DNA from: a virus
Length of the DNA: 24,864 bases
IMG/VR virus record: IMGVR_UViG_3300011114_000643
Coordinates: 1 to 24,864 of that record
Direction: 5' to 3' (one strand)
Position 1 is the first letter of the stretch; each line of letters begins with the position of its first letter. Positions 11,954 through 21,291 of the stretch are shown in pieces. The notes below the pieces were generated by a model. The model did not search any database. It was not told the DNA's origin and saw nothing but the letters and a program-made list of their open reading frames with translations. The position numbers and the translations under genes are program-made.

Positions 11954-13534
11954 TTATGTAACCCTTTGCGCCTTCATGGACGAGCCACGAAAAACAGTAA
12001 GGGAAGTTCCGGTGGATATTTCTTGTGCAAACTGCATTAATACGTTCCCCGCACCCGAGGCAGTAACCCTTGCGCTGACATTAACAATGGCGCTTCCGCC
12101 GTATACAATAGCCGCTGCCGTGTAATCGATCCGAGCCGCATCTGTTGTGGTTTTTTTAGCCATTGCGGGGCTAGTGTAGACGCTGCTAAGTACGTCGAGA
12201 GCGTCTGGAATGTACTGGTAAAACACATCTTGCGTTGCACTCGCTGGCGTATCAACAGCCAGCCCTAATCCCGTTTGCTCTAGGTTTGTACCAACAAAAA
12301 GTTTCCACTCAATTAGCCACGTTTCGCCAGCCCCGATTGCAACAGTCAAATCAGATAGCGTGGTTAGTGTTGTGCTGCTGTTTAACTGATTATCAGCAGT
12401 AAGGTATGCGATTTTCAAGCCCAAGACATTGCTGCCGGTGCCAATAGTTGCGCCGCCGGTCAAGGTTGAAACCCCCGTCACGCCGAGGGTGCCGGGTATG
12501 GTTACTCCAGTTGAAGTAAGAAGAATTGAATCAGCAGACGTACCCAAGACAAGTTTGCTGCCACTGTTTTGATACTGAATATATGCCCGGTTGGTGCCTA
12601 CCTGTCTGATATAGATTAGCGGGTTCCCGCTTGCGGAACTGCTAGACACATACATAGCATCGTCACCCGCAGTTCCGGTTGCGAATAGCTGCGGACAAGT
12701 TACAGCCCCACTCGCATTGATCGCCGCCATCGTGCTGGTGCCGGTCACGCCCAAAGTCGTCCCAACCGTCAGCGATCCCGAAAGAGTCTGGCTCGCAGCG
12801 CCAATCGTTCCCGTCAATGTCGGGGAGGCAGACATAACCACCGAGCCGGTGCCGGTCATCGCGTTGGAGACAAGACCTTTCGATGCGTCCGAGAACACGG
12901 GCAGGGAGGCGGTCAGGCTGGACAGGATCGGCTGGGCTGTTAGGGTAGCAACGCCGGTGACGGCTAAAGTTGTCCCGACAGTCAGCGCACCCGAAACCGT
13001 CAAATTAGTAAAAGCGTTTGCGTTGATTAGTTGGAACCGCGTCCCGTCATACTCAACGATTGCCATCTGACCCGAAACCAAAGCGCCAGCAGCCAAAGCG
13101 ACCGCCCCGGTTCGCGTTACGGCTTTTGCACCAAGACCGTCAATGTTCAGCGTAACCGCAGTCGTGTTAGTACCCGCAGCAACAAATGAGAATTGCTGCC
13201 CCGTTGCATAAGCTGTCAGCGTCTGCACCAGAGTGCCGGTAATCGTGTCAGCACCCGCAACCGTTATCAGCGTTGCGACAGGAGCGTTCTGAAGCTGCCC
13301 GAACTGAGCCGCGTCCGTAGCCGAGGTTCCAGCGCCCAGGCCGGTGAGCTTGAAGCCGCCCATCGGGATATTGGCTGTAGGAACGGTTTGCCCGTCCTTC
13401 GTCATCGCCGTTGTTAGTCCGGTTGCCAGATCCGCTGTGAGCGCGTTAAACGCGGTCGTGGTGATCGTTGTACCGGGGACAACAGGCTGACCCGCGCTGT
13501 TGATGAGGAATGTGCCGTTTCCTGAGTAGCTCAT
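11954..13534 (-). CDS. Tail fibre / receptor-binding protein
   Basis: 526 residues. The N-terminal section has the fibre signature MTKDGQTVPTANIPMGGFKL and TGLGAGTSATDAAQ (about 44-78), which usually anchors fibres to the virion of short-tailed phages. A repetitive beta-rich shaft follows, with units such as LTVGTTLAVTGVATL, LTVGTTLGVTGTSTM and GTLGVTGVSTLTG at roughly 183-370. The last about 150 residues (from LGLKIAYLTADNQ) are non-repetitive and likely form the receptor-binding head. No S74 or pectate-lyase motif is visible. The position just before the lysis cassette is typical. Confidence 0.85.
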   Translation of the reverse strand: MSYSGNGTFLINSAGQPVVPGTTITTTAFNALTADLATGLTTAMTKDGQTVPTANIPMGGFKLTGLGAGTSATDAAQFGQLQNAPVATLITVAGADTITGTLVQTLTAYATGQQFSFVAAGTNTTAVTLNIDGLGAKAVTRTGAVALAAGALVSGQMAIVEYDGTRFQLINANAFTNLTVSGALTVGTTLAVTGVATLTAQPILSSLTASLPVFSDASKGLVSNAMTGTGSVVMSASPTLTGTIGAASQTLSGSLTVGTTLGVTGTSTMAAINASGAVTCPQLFATGTAGDDAMYVSSSSASGNPLIYIRQVGTNRAYIQYQNSGSKLVLGTSADSILLTSTGVTIPGTLGVTGVSTLTGGATIGTGSNVLGLKIAYLTADNQLNSSTTLTTLSDLTVAIGAGETWLIEWKLFVGTNLEQTGLGLAVDTPASATQDVFYQYIPDALDVLSSVYTSPAMAKKTTTDAARIDYTAAAIVYGGSAIVNVSARVTASGAGNVLMQFAQEISTGTSLTVFRGSSMKAQRVT

Positions 13535-13536
13535 TT

Positions 13537-15435
13537 TTAATTCCTATCCATAGTTTCAGAAAGAACGCGGGCAAGACCTGCCCCACCTGTTTGTCCTGCG
13601 GCGCGAATAATTTCTTCTCCTTGTCCTGCTTTTTTTAACGCCTCTGCTAATGCTTTTGGATTTTGCAACAATCTTGCAAGTTCTTGCTCGTTCATTTTTG
13701 ATATTTTTGCAAGTATTGTTTCTGCCGCAGCCCCACCAATAGCTCCTGCCGGTGTCAATGAGGCAATCCCGCTTCTAGCTACCCGTCCCAATGCACTCGA
13801 TCCTCTTTGCGCCGCAGCAGCATTTCCTGCGGTTGCGCTTCCGACCATCCCTTGCGCTTTCATGCTTGAAGCCTGATCTGCCAAGTCTTGCTGCAAGATG
13901 TTTATCCACGCTCTATCCGTAGGGGTCAATTGATCGAAAGTTTTACTTCCGAACATTTTCTCCCCTTCTTTTTTCGCCAACCTGCCTACGGTAGCTGGCG
14001 CAGGGGATGCGCCCATACTCTGGGGAACCACACCTTCTCCGAGGCCACCTCTGAGGCTAGATTGAATCTTTTGCAACGCAGAACCGGACGCAATCTCTGG
14101 CGACAAAGCCTTGTATTTCGCCATGTACTCGCCATAGCTTCCGCCGCTTACCGTGTCCAGCGCATCGTCGATCAGCCTTACCAATTCCATACGCTGAACC
14201 CGCGCACCTTTCAAAGACGCACCCAACTGGTCGTTCATTCCCTTCGGGATATTTTCTGTCATCAATTTTCTGACTTCGTACAATTGCCCTGGCGTAACTT
14301 TGTCAAGATTTTCATCAAGCCAATTTGCCATACGTTGTACGTCTTGGTTTGGCTTAGTGCTTCCGGTACGCAGTTCATTAATTTTTTGCTTTATCGGAAG
14401 AAGAACGCCAGAGGGAACGCCTTCACTATTTGCCATGGCAGACGTTATATCCCCAGCGTTCAATGCTTCGTCGCGCAACGCTGTTGTTTTTATTTCCCTT
14501 TCCGCTCTGAGAGCAGCATTTGCAGAGGGGTCTGCCCTTCTTGCCATTTCTTCCCAACGTGCTTGTGCATTTGCTGCGTCAACCGGCGACCACAAACCGC
14601 CTTCTCTAGTCCTAGAGCCAAGCTCCCACACTTTTAGCTCAGGATTTCCTGAAACCATTGCAGACGTTGGGTTTACGCCGTATCCCCTCGCTGGGTAATT
14701 ATCGTTTGACAATAGGTCTGCAAGTTTTCTTGATTTTTCTGTTCCAACATCTTCAATTATTTTTTCTGCTATTCCAATTTCTTTGCCTGTTCCTGTTATT
14801 TGCCTTCTTGCGCCTTGCATAGATGCTGTTACGCCAGTTGGAATAGCCGCTCCTGCTGCACCGAAAGCAGCAGCGCGTGAACGGTCTTCCCAGTTTCCCG
14901 GCTCTGTAATTGCGCTCAATCCGCCGCCAGTAAGGGTAGCGTCTGCAACTGTGCCAGTTCTGCCCAACTGCAACGCAGAAGGGACTTTCCCGCCAACAAC
15001 GCGAATGCCTGGAGCAATAACCTGTGCGCCCACTCGTCCCGGCAAGATTGAAAAAGGAATTGCAGTACCAATACCGCCGCCAATTTGCGAGGGAATTGTT
15101 GATTCTTGCAATGCTTTGTTTTCCTCTATTTCTTGAGGGGAAACATCTCCACCAAAGAATTGTTTTATTCCTTGCACGAGTCGCATTGCACCAGCACCGG
15201 CCCCTGCATAACCTTGTTGTACTGGGGTTTCAATCCTCATTTCGCCCCTAATATCACCGGGCAATCGCGCTTGGCTGGACTGAAATGCTGTGCTCGTAAT
15301 TGCAGGATTGTTAGAGCCAAGAATCCGTTGCATCTGAAGTGTAAATTCTTTTACAAGAGCAGGATTATTGGCATTAACTGCTGCCTCGATTGCTGCCTCA
15401 AGGGGTCTAAGCTGATCTAGGATCGGATCTTTCAT
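13537..15435 (-). CDS. Large probable internal virion / DNA-ejection protein
   Basis: 632 residues. The N-terminal about 60 residues are helical (DQLRPLEAAIEAAVNANNPALVKEFTLQMQ). Residues 75-200 are unusually rich in Gly/Ala/Val with weakly hydrophobic stretches (AGAGAGAMRLVQG, IGGGIGTAIPFSILPGRVGAQVI, AAAFGAAGAAIPTGV). The rest is mostly helical and charged, and the end (ARSGIASLTPAGAIGGAAAETILAKIS) is again Gly/Ala-rich. Such alternation of membrane-active Gly/Ala blocks and helices is seen in ejection proteins of podoviruses, but I recognise no specific family. The start overlaps the upstream stop as ATGA. The DNA is AT-richer than its neighbours. Confidence 0.65.
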   Translation of the reverse strand: MKDPILDQLRPLEAAIEAAVNANNPALVKEFTLQMQRILGSNNPAITSTAFQSSQARLPGDIRGEMRIETPVQQGYAGAGAGAMRLVQGIKQFFGGDVSPQEIEENKALQESTIPSQIGGGIGTAIPFSILPGRVGAQVIAPGIRVVGGKVPSALQLGRTGTVADATLTGGGLSAITEPGNWEDRSRAAAFGAAGAAIPTGVTASMQGARRQITGTGKEIGIAEKIIEDVGTEKSRKLADLLSNDNYPARGYGVNPTSAMVSGNPELKVWELGSRTREGGLWSPVDAANAQARWEEMARRADPSANAALRAEREIKTTALRDEALNAGDITSAMANSEGVPSGVLLPIKQKINELRTGSTKPNQDVQRMANWLDENLDKVTPGQLYEVRKLMTENIPKGMNDQLGASLKGARVQRMELVRLIDDALDTVSGGSYGEYMAKYKALSPEIASGSALQKIQSSLRGGLGEGVVPQSMGASPAPATVGRLAKKEGEKMFGSKTFDQLTPTDRAWINILQQDLADQASSMKAQGMVGSATAGNAAAAQRGSSALGRVARSGIASLTPAGAIGGAAAETILAKISKMNEQELARLLQNPKALAEALKKAGQGEEIIRAAGQTGGAGLARVLSETMDRN

Positions 15436-17093
15436 TGAGCCCCCGGAATAGGAATGTTGTTTTTCTTCATAAATTCAATTGCCTCAGGCGAAAGATTTGT
15501 TCCAACCTTTGGCTGTCCCAAAGGCGGTAAATCTGGAACGTTGCCCCAGTATTCAAGGTTTTGAAATTTAGCTTTTTCAGCGCGTTTCATTTTTTCGTTA
15601 TGTTGTGAAACATCATTCCGCGCTTGTTTATCAAATATGGTTAACAACGCATTCAATTCAGAAGGAAGCAAATTTTGTACGCCGGATTTTGCTTTTACCA
15701 AAAGCTCGCGCTCTCCTTCTGTAATTGCGCCCTGCCCTCGCATTGTTGAAGCACCAGACAAAGCAAGATCAGAAAGCCCTTGGATAACTTGCTGAGTTTC
15801 AACCATGCTTTTTTTGTTTCCGGGGCCGAACGCAGACTCGCCTACTCGTTGCAGCCATGTTGCCGCAGTTGCTCCGGGGCCAAGGATTGCTTTGTTGGTT
15901 GCAATCGCCCCATGTATTTGCTGAATTGTTTGATGCCTTTTTTCTGCATTCTTTGCTATTTCAAGCGATTCGCTAAGCTCTGCCGGAATTCTTGCCATTG
16001 TGGATTCCGCACCTTTTTCCATGCCTTTGAGTTCAGCCGCGCCTAGCGGTTTTGGCGATTCCATGCCAATGCCGCCAGGTGTATTAACGCCGATGTTTAC
16101 CTTTATTCCGTAACGATTAGCAACGCTGGCTGCAAGTTCTGCGGTCTTCAAATCCGGCGCGGTTTGCGTAGCAAGTGCGCTGGCTATGTTATTCGGCAAG
16201 CGAACCTTCTGATCTGTGCCGGGAATGGTGAAGTCAACCAACGTGGCTTCTTGAGCCTCCAAACGACCGCTTGGGTCTAGGACGCGCCGCACTCCTTGAG
16301 GCGAATCTATCGGAATCCCAGCCGCAGTAAGTTGTTGCTGTAGGTCAGATGGCTTATTTGCAGCCGCAAGTGCCTTAAACAGTTCAGGGCCAAACGTGCC
16401 AGCACCCAGCAACGCAACAGGCGGCATCCACGAAGGAATTGGGCTTTGCGGGGCATCTTGAGGTTGACCGGGAGCGAGCACCGTCCCAGAACCAACAGCA
16501 GAACCTGGCGCTGTGTCAGTAGTGCTTGGCGCTGTTCCTTGCTTTTTTCCGTAATCGCCTAACGCACGAGTCAATGCATCCATATTAAACTGGCTTCCAA
16601 TTCTTTGAGTAGCCATCGGCCCTACGATTTGCTGGGCCATAGGATTTTTCATTGAAATGGCTAAAGCGCGGTAGGGATCTGCTTTTTGAGCGGGAATCGG
16701 TGCAGGCGCTTGGGTTCCTTGATCTGCCATTTGTTCCCGTTCTTGCGGGTCAAGAACAGCAGCACGAGCAGGAGTATCTTGCATCGCCTCAAGACTGCGG
16801 CGAATAGCGTCTTGCCCTTCAGACTGATACCTTTCTCCCAGCGCCTTTTGCTCCTCTAGACCCTTTTCCTGCATCTGCATAGCAGTAAAACCTTGCAGCA
16901 TTTTGGCAAGGCCAGCCGTCACAGGACTCCGCGCTTCAATGCCCTTGTAGCTATATCGCTCAGTCGGCTGAAGCGATTGCGCTTGAAGCAGTTCAGCCAT
17001 CTTCTGTTGCTGGGCGATCTTGTCCAGATCCGCTTGGTACGGACTCGGCAAGTTAAAAGAGTGCGTTGGATTTTTAATACCGGAATCAGCCAT
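15432..17093 (-). CDS. Probable internal virion / structural protein
   Basis: 553 residues from the ATG at 17093, with GAGGG 6 nt upstream; a TTG two codons earlier is in frame but unneeded. The N-terminal 130 residues are helical and Gln-rich (DLDKIAQQQKMAELLQAQSLQ), the region about 185-225 is a Pro/Thr/Gly-rich linker, and the C-terminal half is helical (AELSESLEIAKNAEKRHQTIQQIHGAIA). It has no enzyme motif. With the downstream 632-residue gene (ATGA overlap) and the upstream Q/N-rich protein it likely belongs to a set of internal or ejection proteins. Local base composition is AT-richer than the flanks. Confidence 0.65.
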   Translation of the reverse strand: MADSGIKNPTHSFNLPSPYQADLDKIAQQQKMAELLQAQSLQPTERYSYKGIEARSPVTAGLAKMLQGFTAMQMQEKGLEEQKALGERYQSEGQDAIRRSLEAMQDTPARAAVLDPQEREQMADQGTQAPAPIPAQKADPYRALAISMKNPMAQQIVGPMATQRIGSQFNMDALTRALGDYGKKQGTAPSTTDTAPGSAVGSGTVLAPGQPQDAPQSPIPSWMPPVALLGAGTFGPELFKALAAANKPSDLQQQLTAAGIPIDSPQGVRRVLDPSGRLEAQEATLVDFTIPGTDQKVRLPNNIASALATQTAPDLKTAELAASVANRYGIKVNIGVNTPGGIGMESPKPLGAAELKGMEKGAESTMARIPAELSESLEIAKNAEKRHQTIQQIHGAIATNKAILGPGATAATWLQRVGESAFGPGNKKSMVETQQVIQGLSDLALSGASTMRGQGAITEGERELLVKAKSGVQNLLPSELNALLTIFDKQARNDVSQHNEKMKRAEKAKFQNLEYWGNVPDLPPLGQPKVGTNLSPEAIEFMKKNNIPIPGAQ

Positions 17094-17095
17094 TT

Positions 17096-17341
17096 TCAAC
17101 CCTCGTAATTGACGTACTGCGAAGCGGGGTCGTAAGTCGTAGACCGCTCTTCGACAGGGGCTTGTTGAAACTGTGAGCGTTTCATGTTCTTCATCATTTC
17201 ACTCAGTCCACCCATCATGCCAGCAGATGACGGTGAACCCATCGGCCCCTTGTATCGCTGATACGGGCTGGCTGAGTTCTGCAACAGCGCAGCCAGAGCC
17301 ATGCGCTTTTCGTCTGGGTTGAAGTTGTAGAGTTCGTTCAT
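17096..17341 (-). CDS. Small structural-region protein, unknown
   Basis: 81 residues opening with MNELYNFNPDEKRMALAALLQ (helical), then a Gly/Ser/Met-rich low-complexity part (GSPSSAGMMGGLSEMMKNM) and an acidic/aromatic end. The start overlaps the stop of the S74-domain gene as ATGA, and the stop region carries the ribosome site of the next gene. Probably a minor virion or assembly protein. Confidence 0.6.
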   Translation of the reverse strand: MNELYNFNPDEKRMALAALLQNSASPYQRYKGPMGSPSSAGMMGGLSEMMKNMKRSQFQQAPVEERSTTYDPASQYVNYEG

Positions 17342-19305
17342 TGCAGCATCCCGTAGTCAACCTGCATGAATCCAGACGGGTGAACCGACACGGCATTCGG
17401 CATCACGTTCAGAACCTCGTCAGCCATCACACCGCGCTCACGATTCCCGAATATGTCGTATTCGTAAATGCCGATCCCGAGCGGATGTGTGCCAACCTGT
17501 TCAATGTTTGACTTAAGGCGGCGGTCGCTAAACTTAGCCGCCATCAACCCAGCGCCAGCGAGGTTGTAAAGCCCTGCGTTCTGCGCGTTTACGTTAGAGG
17601 ACTGAATCCCGTATTGATCCATTGCAGCTTGCCCAGCAGCCTGTGCTCCAGCAAAGACCGGAGCCGCAGCAATGTTGCTGCCTTGGTAGCCCTGAAACTG
17701 TGGCATCTGGATCTGTGATCCGCCCATGAGTCCGGTGATCTCGTTCAGCGGCTGATTACGCAACGCAAGCTGTTGTTGCAGGCTTTGCTGCTGGGCAGTA
17801 TTGCCGAACTGACCGCCTTGCAGCAGTTGGTTAAATTGCTGGTTTTGTGCAGCAAGTGCGGCTTGTTGCTGCTGCAATGCAGCCTGCTGATTCTGAGTGA
17901 TTGCTTGGTTGCTTAGTTGCTGCTGCGTAACATTTTGCCCGAAACCTTGTTGCTGGGCGGCAAGCTGGGCTTGCTGCTGAGACAATGCGGCTTGCTGGTT
18001 CTGACCGACTGCTTGATTCTGCAAGCCTTGCACACCCATATTTTGGTTGTAAAGTTGTTGGGCAGCAGCGTTTTGAGCTTGCTGAGCCGACAAGCCTTGA
18101 TTGAAATTCTGCCCAATGGCGGCATTTTGTGCAGCGTTTGCGGCTTGTCCTTGCCCGAAATTCTGGGCAATGCCAGCGTTTTGCAATTGCTGGGCAGTCA
18201 CACCTTGCCCAAAGTTTTGCCCAACCGCTTGGTTGCCAAATTGCCCCGCTGCCAACGCCTGGTTGAACCCTTGCGCGTTCGCGGCAGTATCCAGACCGAT
18301 CCCTTGCAATGCAGCCTGGCTCAGCAAATCGTTTTTTTGCTGATTTTGCGAAAGCATGGCGTTTTCGTACGCTTCTCCACCAGCAACTAAACCTTGGTTT
18401 GCAAGCCTTTGCCGCATTGCTGCATCAGACTTTTCAAGCTGCGGAGCCAAACGGTTCATAATCGCTTGCTGGCCCGTCATTCCTGCGCTGACCGGCATGG
18501 CGGCAACGTTGCTTGTGTTTAGACCGCCGCTTGCGAATCCGTATTGCCCAGCACTCGGGCCACCTGCGTATCCGTATTGCCCCGCACTCGGGCCGCCGCT
18601 CGACATTCCATACTGCCCCGCTTGTGGCCCTGCATTTACGCCTTGCGCGTTGACGTTCGCGCCAGCCATGCCGTACCGCGAAAGCTCGGGCGCTTGCGAA
18701 ATCTGCCCCGCGTTGACGTTCCCGCTTGCCTGACCGTATCTGCTCAGATCCGGCGCTTGGGAAATCTGCCCAGCATTGCCGAGGTTTGTCTGAAGTCCTG
18801 CGAGGTTTGGATTAAAGCCAGTTCCAAGCACTCGGCTGGCAGTCCCTAGCCCTTGCTCACCTAGCCCTGCCAGAGCGCGTTGGACGCGCTGTTGAGCGTC
18901 TAGCGTTTGTTGTGCTTGCGGGGTCAGGGTCTGCGTAATTGTTGGCTGGTCGCCGCCCGTGGTGGTTGTGTATTGCTCCCTCGTGGGCGCGTTCGTTCCT
19001 GCCGCCCATTTGTTCATTGCATTCTGGTAGCCAGCGGTATCGAACCCTTCCTCTGTGTAGAATTGGTTCTGCATCGGAACCGCCCCACGCGGGCTGGCTT
19101 GATACGCCGACATTGCTTTGTCGTAATTTGCCTGGTCAAAACTCGGCGTTCCAAACGTTACCGTCTGGCTTCCAAGTGGGCCGGAAATGTTGGGATTGTT
19201 CATCCGCCCCTGAAGGCGGGCAGTCTCAACGTTCGCCGCACCTTGGGCCGTTGCCGCTCCAGCGTAGTCAGGCGCGGCGGGGGGTGCTGGACTGTCTTTG
19301 CCCAT
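17338..19305 (-). CDS. Q/N/A-rich repetitive virion protein with C-terminal S74 chaperone domain
   Basis: 655 residues. Residues 1-150 are mixed. At about 175-275 there are tandem units (NAGQISQAPDLSRYG, NAGQISQAPELSRYG, GPSAGQYG repeats). Residues 300-560 are very rich in Gln, Asn and Ala (GQNFGQG, QNQQAALQQQQAAL). The last 63 residues, SDRRLKSNIEQVG...YEYDIFGNRERGVMADEVL, are a peptidase S74 intramolecular chaperone with the self-cleavage serine at S593 and K598 of the RLKS motif. S74 domains normally trimerise fibres or spikes and then cut themselves off. This one is short and lacks the usual long C-terminal extension. AGGAG lies 6 nt before the ATG, inside the end of the GNAT gene. Confidence 0.8.
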   Translation of the reverse strand: MGKDSPAPPAAPDYAGAATAQGAANVETARLQGRMNNPNISGPLGSQTVTFGTPSFDQANYDKAMSAYQASPRGAVPMQNQFYTEEGFDTAGYQNAMNKWAAGTNAPTREQYTTTTGGDQPTITQTLTPQAQQTLDAQQRVQRALAGLGEQGLGTASRVLGTGFNPNLAGLQTNLGNAGQISQAPDLSRYGQASGNVNAGQISQAPELSRYGMAGANVNAQGVNAGPQAGQYGMSSGGPSAGQYGYAGGPSAGQYGFASGGLNTSNVAAMPVSAGMTGQQAIMNRLAPQLEKSDAAMRQRLANQGLVAGGEAYENAMLSQNQQKNDLLSQAALQGIGLDTAANAQGFNQALAAGQFGNQAVGQNFGQGVTAQQLQNAGIAQNFGQGQAANAAQNAAIGQNFNQGLSAQQAQNAAAQQLYNQNMGVQGLQNQAVGQNQQAALSQQQAQLAAQQQGFGQNVTQQQLSNQAITQNQQAALQQQQAALAAQNQQFNQLLQGGQFGNTAQQQSLQQQLALRNQPLNEITGLMGGSQIQMPQFQGYQGSNIAAAPVFAGAQAAGQAAMDQYGIQSSNVNAQNAGLYNLAGAGLMAAKFSDRRLKSNIEQVGTHPLGIGIYEYDIFGNRERGVMADEVLNVMPNAVSVHPSGFMQVDYGMLQ

Positions 19306-19756
19306 TGCAATCTCCTAAAGTGACGGAAAACGATTTAATGCGTTCTGCATATCGTTCTCCTGTGTACCGGCACGAATCCCGCGCCAGCGTCAAAAATACA
19401 ATGTCACCGTCCGGGCGACCGTCTTTGATTCTGCCTTCTTCAACAAAACCCATTTTTTTCACTAGCCGCAAGCTTTCGTCGTTCTCGCTTCCAACAGGCA
19501 CGATAATTTTGTCCACTTGGCAAATATTGAACGGGTAATCAAATATCGCCGCCAGGTACTTTGGCGTAAGCCTTCCTTCAACCGCTATGTGACACCAGAT
19601 GCTCCGGTGGTTCCAGTTCTCGTAGATCACACCAGCAACAAGCTCCTCGTCACGCTCAAGACCGATTGCGGTAGATCGGCCCTCAAAATACCCGCCACGC
19701 ACTCGCTTTGCGACCCAATGGCCCACGCCTGCCCGAGTGGTTATATTCCAGCCCAT
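19268..19756 (-). CDS. GNAT-family N-acetyltransferase
   Basis: 162 residues from the ATG at 19756. The motif-A region is VDKIIVPVGSENDESLRLVKKMGFVEEGRI (81-110), where N92..S95 and KMGF match the acetyl-CoA-binding end of GNAT enzymes; RPDGDIVFLTLARD (114-127) is the usual final strand. Phages often carry such an enzyme next to head-tail genes, with unknown substrate. It overlaps the upstream gene by 16 nt and the downstream gene by 38 nt. A GTG at 19789 is in frame but lies deeper in the upstream gene with no better ribosome site. Confidence 0.8.
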   Translation of the reverse strand: MGWNITTRAGVGHWVAKRVRGGYFEGRSTAIGLERDEELVAGVIYENWNHRSIWCHIAVEGRLTPKYLAAIFDYPFNICQVDKIIVPVGSENDESLRLVKKMGFVEEGRIKDGRPDGDIVFLTLARDSCRYTGERYAERIKSFSVTLGDCNGQRQSSTPRRA

Positions 19757-21291
19757 CCGCTCTGGTACACAATGTCCGTTGAGGCCCACTCAATATGCAG
19801 ACCTTGAGAACTGCTCTTTAGTTGAATCCCGCCGCAATATCCCAATCCTGTAATCCCTTGCCAGTTGTTTGTGATTTGCAGCCCAGTACCCCAGATGGAC
19901 GAATCCCATAAGGATGTATTCCAAATCGCTACAGGGCTGGGAGAAAACGACAACGTTGCGGTTGTGTCTGCAAGGTCAAAATCGACGTTCATTCCGACAG
20001 CGACCGAAGGAAGACCGTCCGTAAACAAGCTAGGCCGCGCTCTTGTAAAGTATTTCTTTACACCGCGAGACTCAAAATAATTGAACGCTTGCAGCGCAAC
20101 GGTCGTGATGTTGTTTGTGTCGTCGATATACTCGCTATCCCAAGCCTTGCCGACAAAACCATTGCCGCCAAAGTAAGGATCGTCATTAAACGTTTCCCAA
20201 GCGTTTGCGTTCCAGCCGGTAAAGTTGCACCAGCTTTTTGTGATGTTGTTCATCACATACTGCTCTTGGCTTGCGCCTTCCTGTACCGGAACGTTGATCC
20301 AGAGCGCGTTATTCTTGGATGAATAGAGAATTTCCCACCCGAAATTACTTCCGTAAGTTGTCACCGCAGTCGTAATCGCACCTTGGATTTTGTTCGATAG
20401 TGCGATTCGAGGATCTAGGCGAGAGGACTGCAATGATCCCGCCAAAGGAACCAGGCCGTCCAAGGTGATAATCAACAGATCGCCGCCGTATTTCATCATG
20501 CAGCGATTTCCCACGGGAGAGCCGAGCTTCCAGACACCGATTAACGCCCAAGTGCTTGCGCTGGAGGGGTCTGTTCCGCTGTAGACGATGGCTTCACCGT
20601 TGCTGGTGATGAACACTAGGTTATCGTCCACGCCGTAGCCGGCGTCGAGCGTCCATGTGTCGAGGTCTACAAGCGTCCCGCCGTACTTGGCAATGGCGCT
20701 TAGATCCAGAACCTGCGCCGCCCCGCCAACCGCGTTTACGGGCAAATACCAAGCCTTCAGAGTGTTTTTTTGAATGAACCAGACACGGCTCTTGTGCAAC
20801 GCAATATTAGAGAGGGTGGTTGTTGTAACGCCCGTAATCGCAATTGTCGATATTGCGGTGACGCTTGCCCAAGTCGAATTATCGTAAAGCAGCGGGGCAT
20901 CGACCCCGTTTACGCAGTACAGATAGCTTCCTCCGGCTGTGGTGACGTTTATATGCTCCCAGCGTGAGTTAGTCAGTCCTGTCTTTACCGCAGCGCCCAC
21001 GACCCCTGTAGACGTAACGTCATAGATTTTTCCTCCCGCCCAGGCAAACAATTTATCCGCCGCGCCGCTTGAGTAATTGACAAGCGATTCGACCTGCCCC
21101 GTAATGCCTGTCACCCATTGGACGTATCCGCCGCGCAGGACAACGTTGCTCACGCTGGGAAAGAAATTCGTCAGTTGTACCGCGTCCAGAGGGTCCATGT
21201 TCGCAATCGAATCCCGAGCATTCCAGCCGCCCACGGGCGCGGGAACAGACGCAACCCTGGCTGCGGTTTTCTGAACCAGATTACGGGCCAT
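19741..21291 (-). CDS. Head-tail stabilisation protein, P22 gp10-like
   Basis: 516 residues. The N-terminal APVGGWNARDSIANMDPLDA and QLTNFFPSVSNVVLRGGY are typical of the tail accessory/packaged-DNA-stabilising proteins of short-tailed phages. The remainder is a run of beta strands with regular Trp and Gly (SLVNYSSGAADKLFAWAGGKIYDV, HKSRVWFIQKNTLKAWYLP), compatible with a beta-propeller. It probably plugs the tail below the portal. It sits directly downstream of the gp4-like gene, and the two overlap by one base. Confidence 0.75.
   Translation of the reverse strand: MARNLVQKTAARVASVPAPVGGWNARDSIANMDPLDAVQLTNFFPSVSNVVLRGGYVQWVTGITGQVESLVNYSSGAADKLFAWAGGKIYDVTSTGVVGAAVKTGLTNSRWEHINVTTAGGSYLYCVNGVDAPLLYDNSTWASVTAISTIAITGVTTTTLSNIALHKSRVWFIQKNTLKAWYLPVNAVGGAAQVLDLSAIAKYGGTLVDLDTWTLDAGYGVDDNLVFITSNGEAIVYSGTDPSSASTWALIGVWKLGSPVGNRCMMKYGGDLLIITLDGLVPLAGSLQSSRLDPRIALSNKIQGAITTAVTTYGSNFGWEILYSSKNNALWINVPVQEGASQEQYVMNNITKSWCNFTGWNANAWETFNDDPYFGGNGFVGKAWDSEYIDDTNNITTVALQAFNYFESRGVKKYFTRARPSLFTDGLPSVAVGMNVDFDLADTTATLSFSPSPVAIWNTSLWDSSIWGTGLQITNNWQGITGLGYCGGIQLKSSSQGLHIEWASTDIVYQSGWAGI

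Noticed and set aside
11954-13534. Diversity-generating retroelement target in the tail fibre gene
   Set aside because: No reverse transcriptase, template repeat or accessory gene is visible in the window, and the C-terminus shows no obvious adenine-biased variable region duplicate.
18101-18733. Plus-strand frames within the S74-domain gene
   Set aside because: They are antisense frames of a long coding region with strongly biased codons, lack ribosome sites, and oppose the late operon.
17700-18800. CRISPR array or DNA tandem-repeat element
   Set aside because: The repeated pattern is codon repetition for Gln/Ala/Asn-rich protein segments. Units vary in length and sequence, with no regular spacers.
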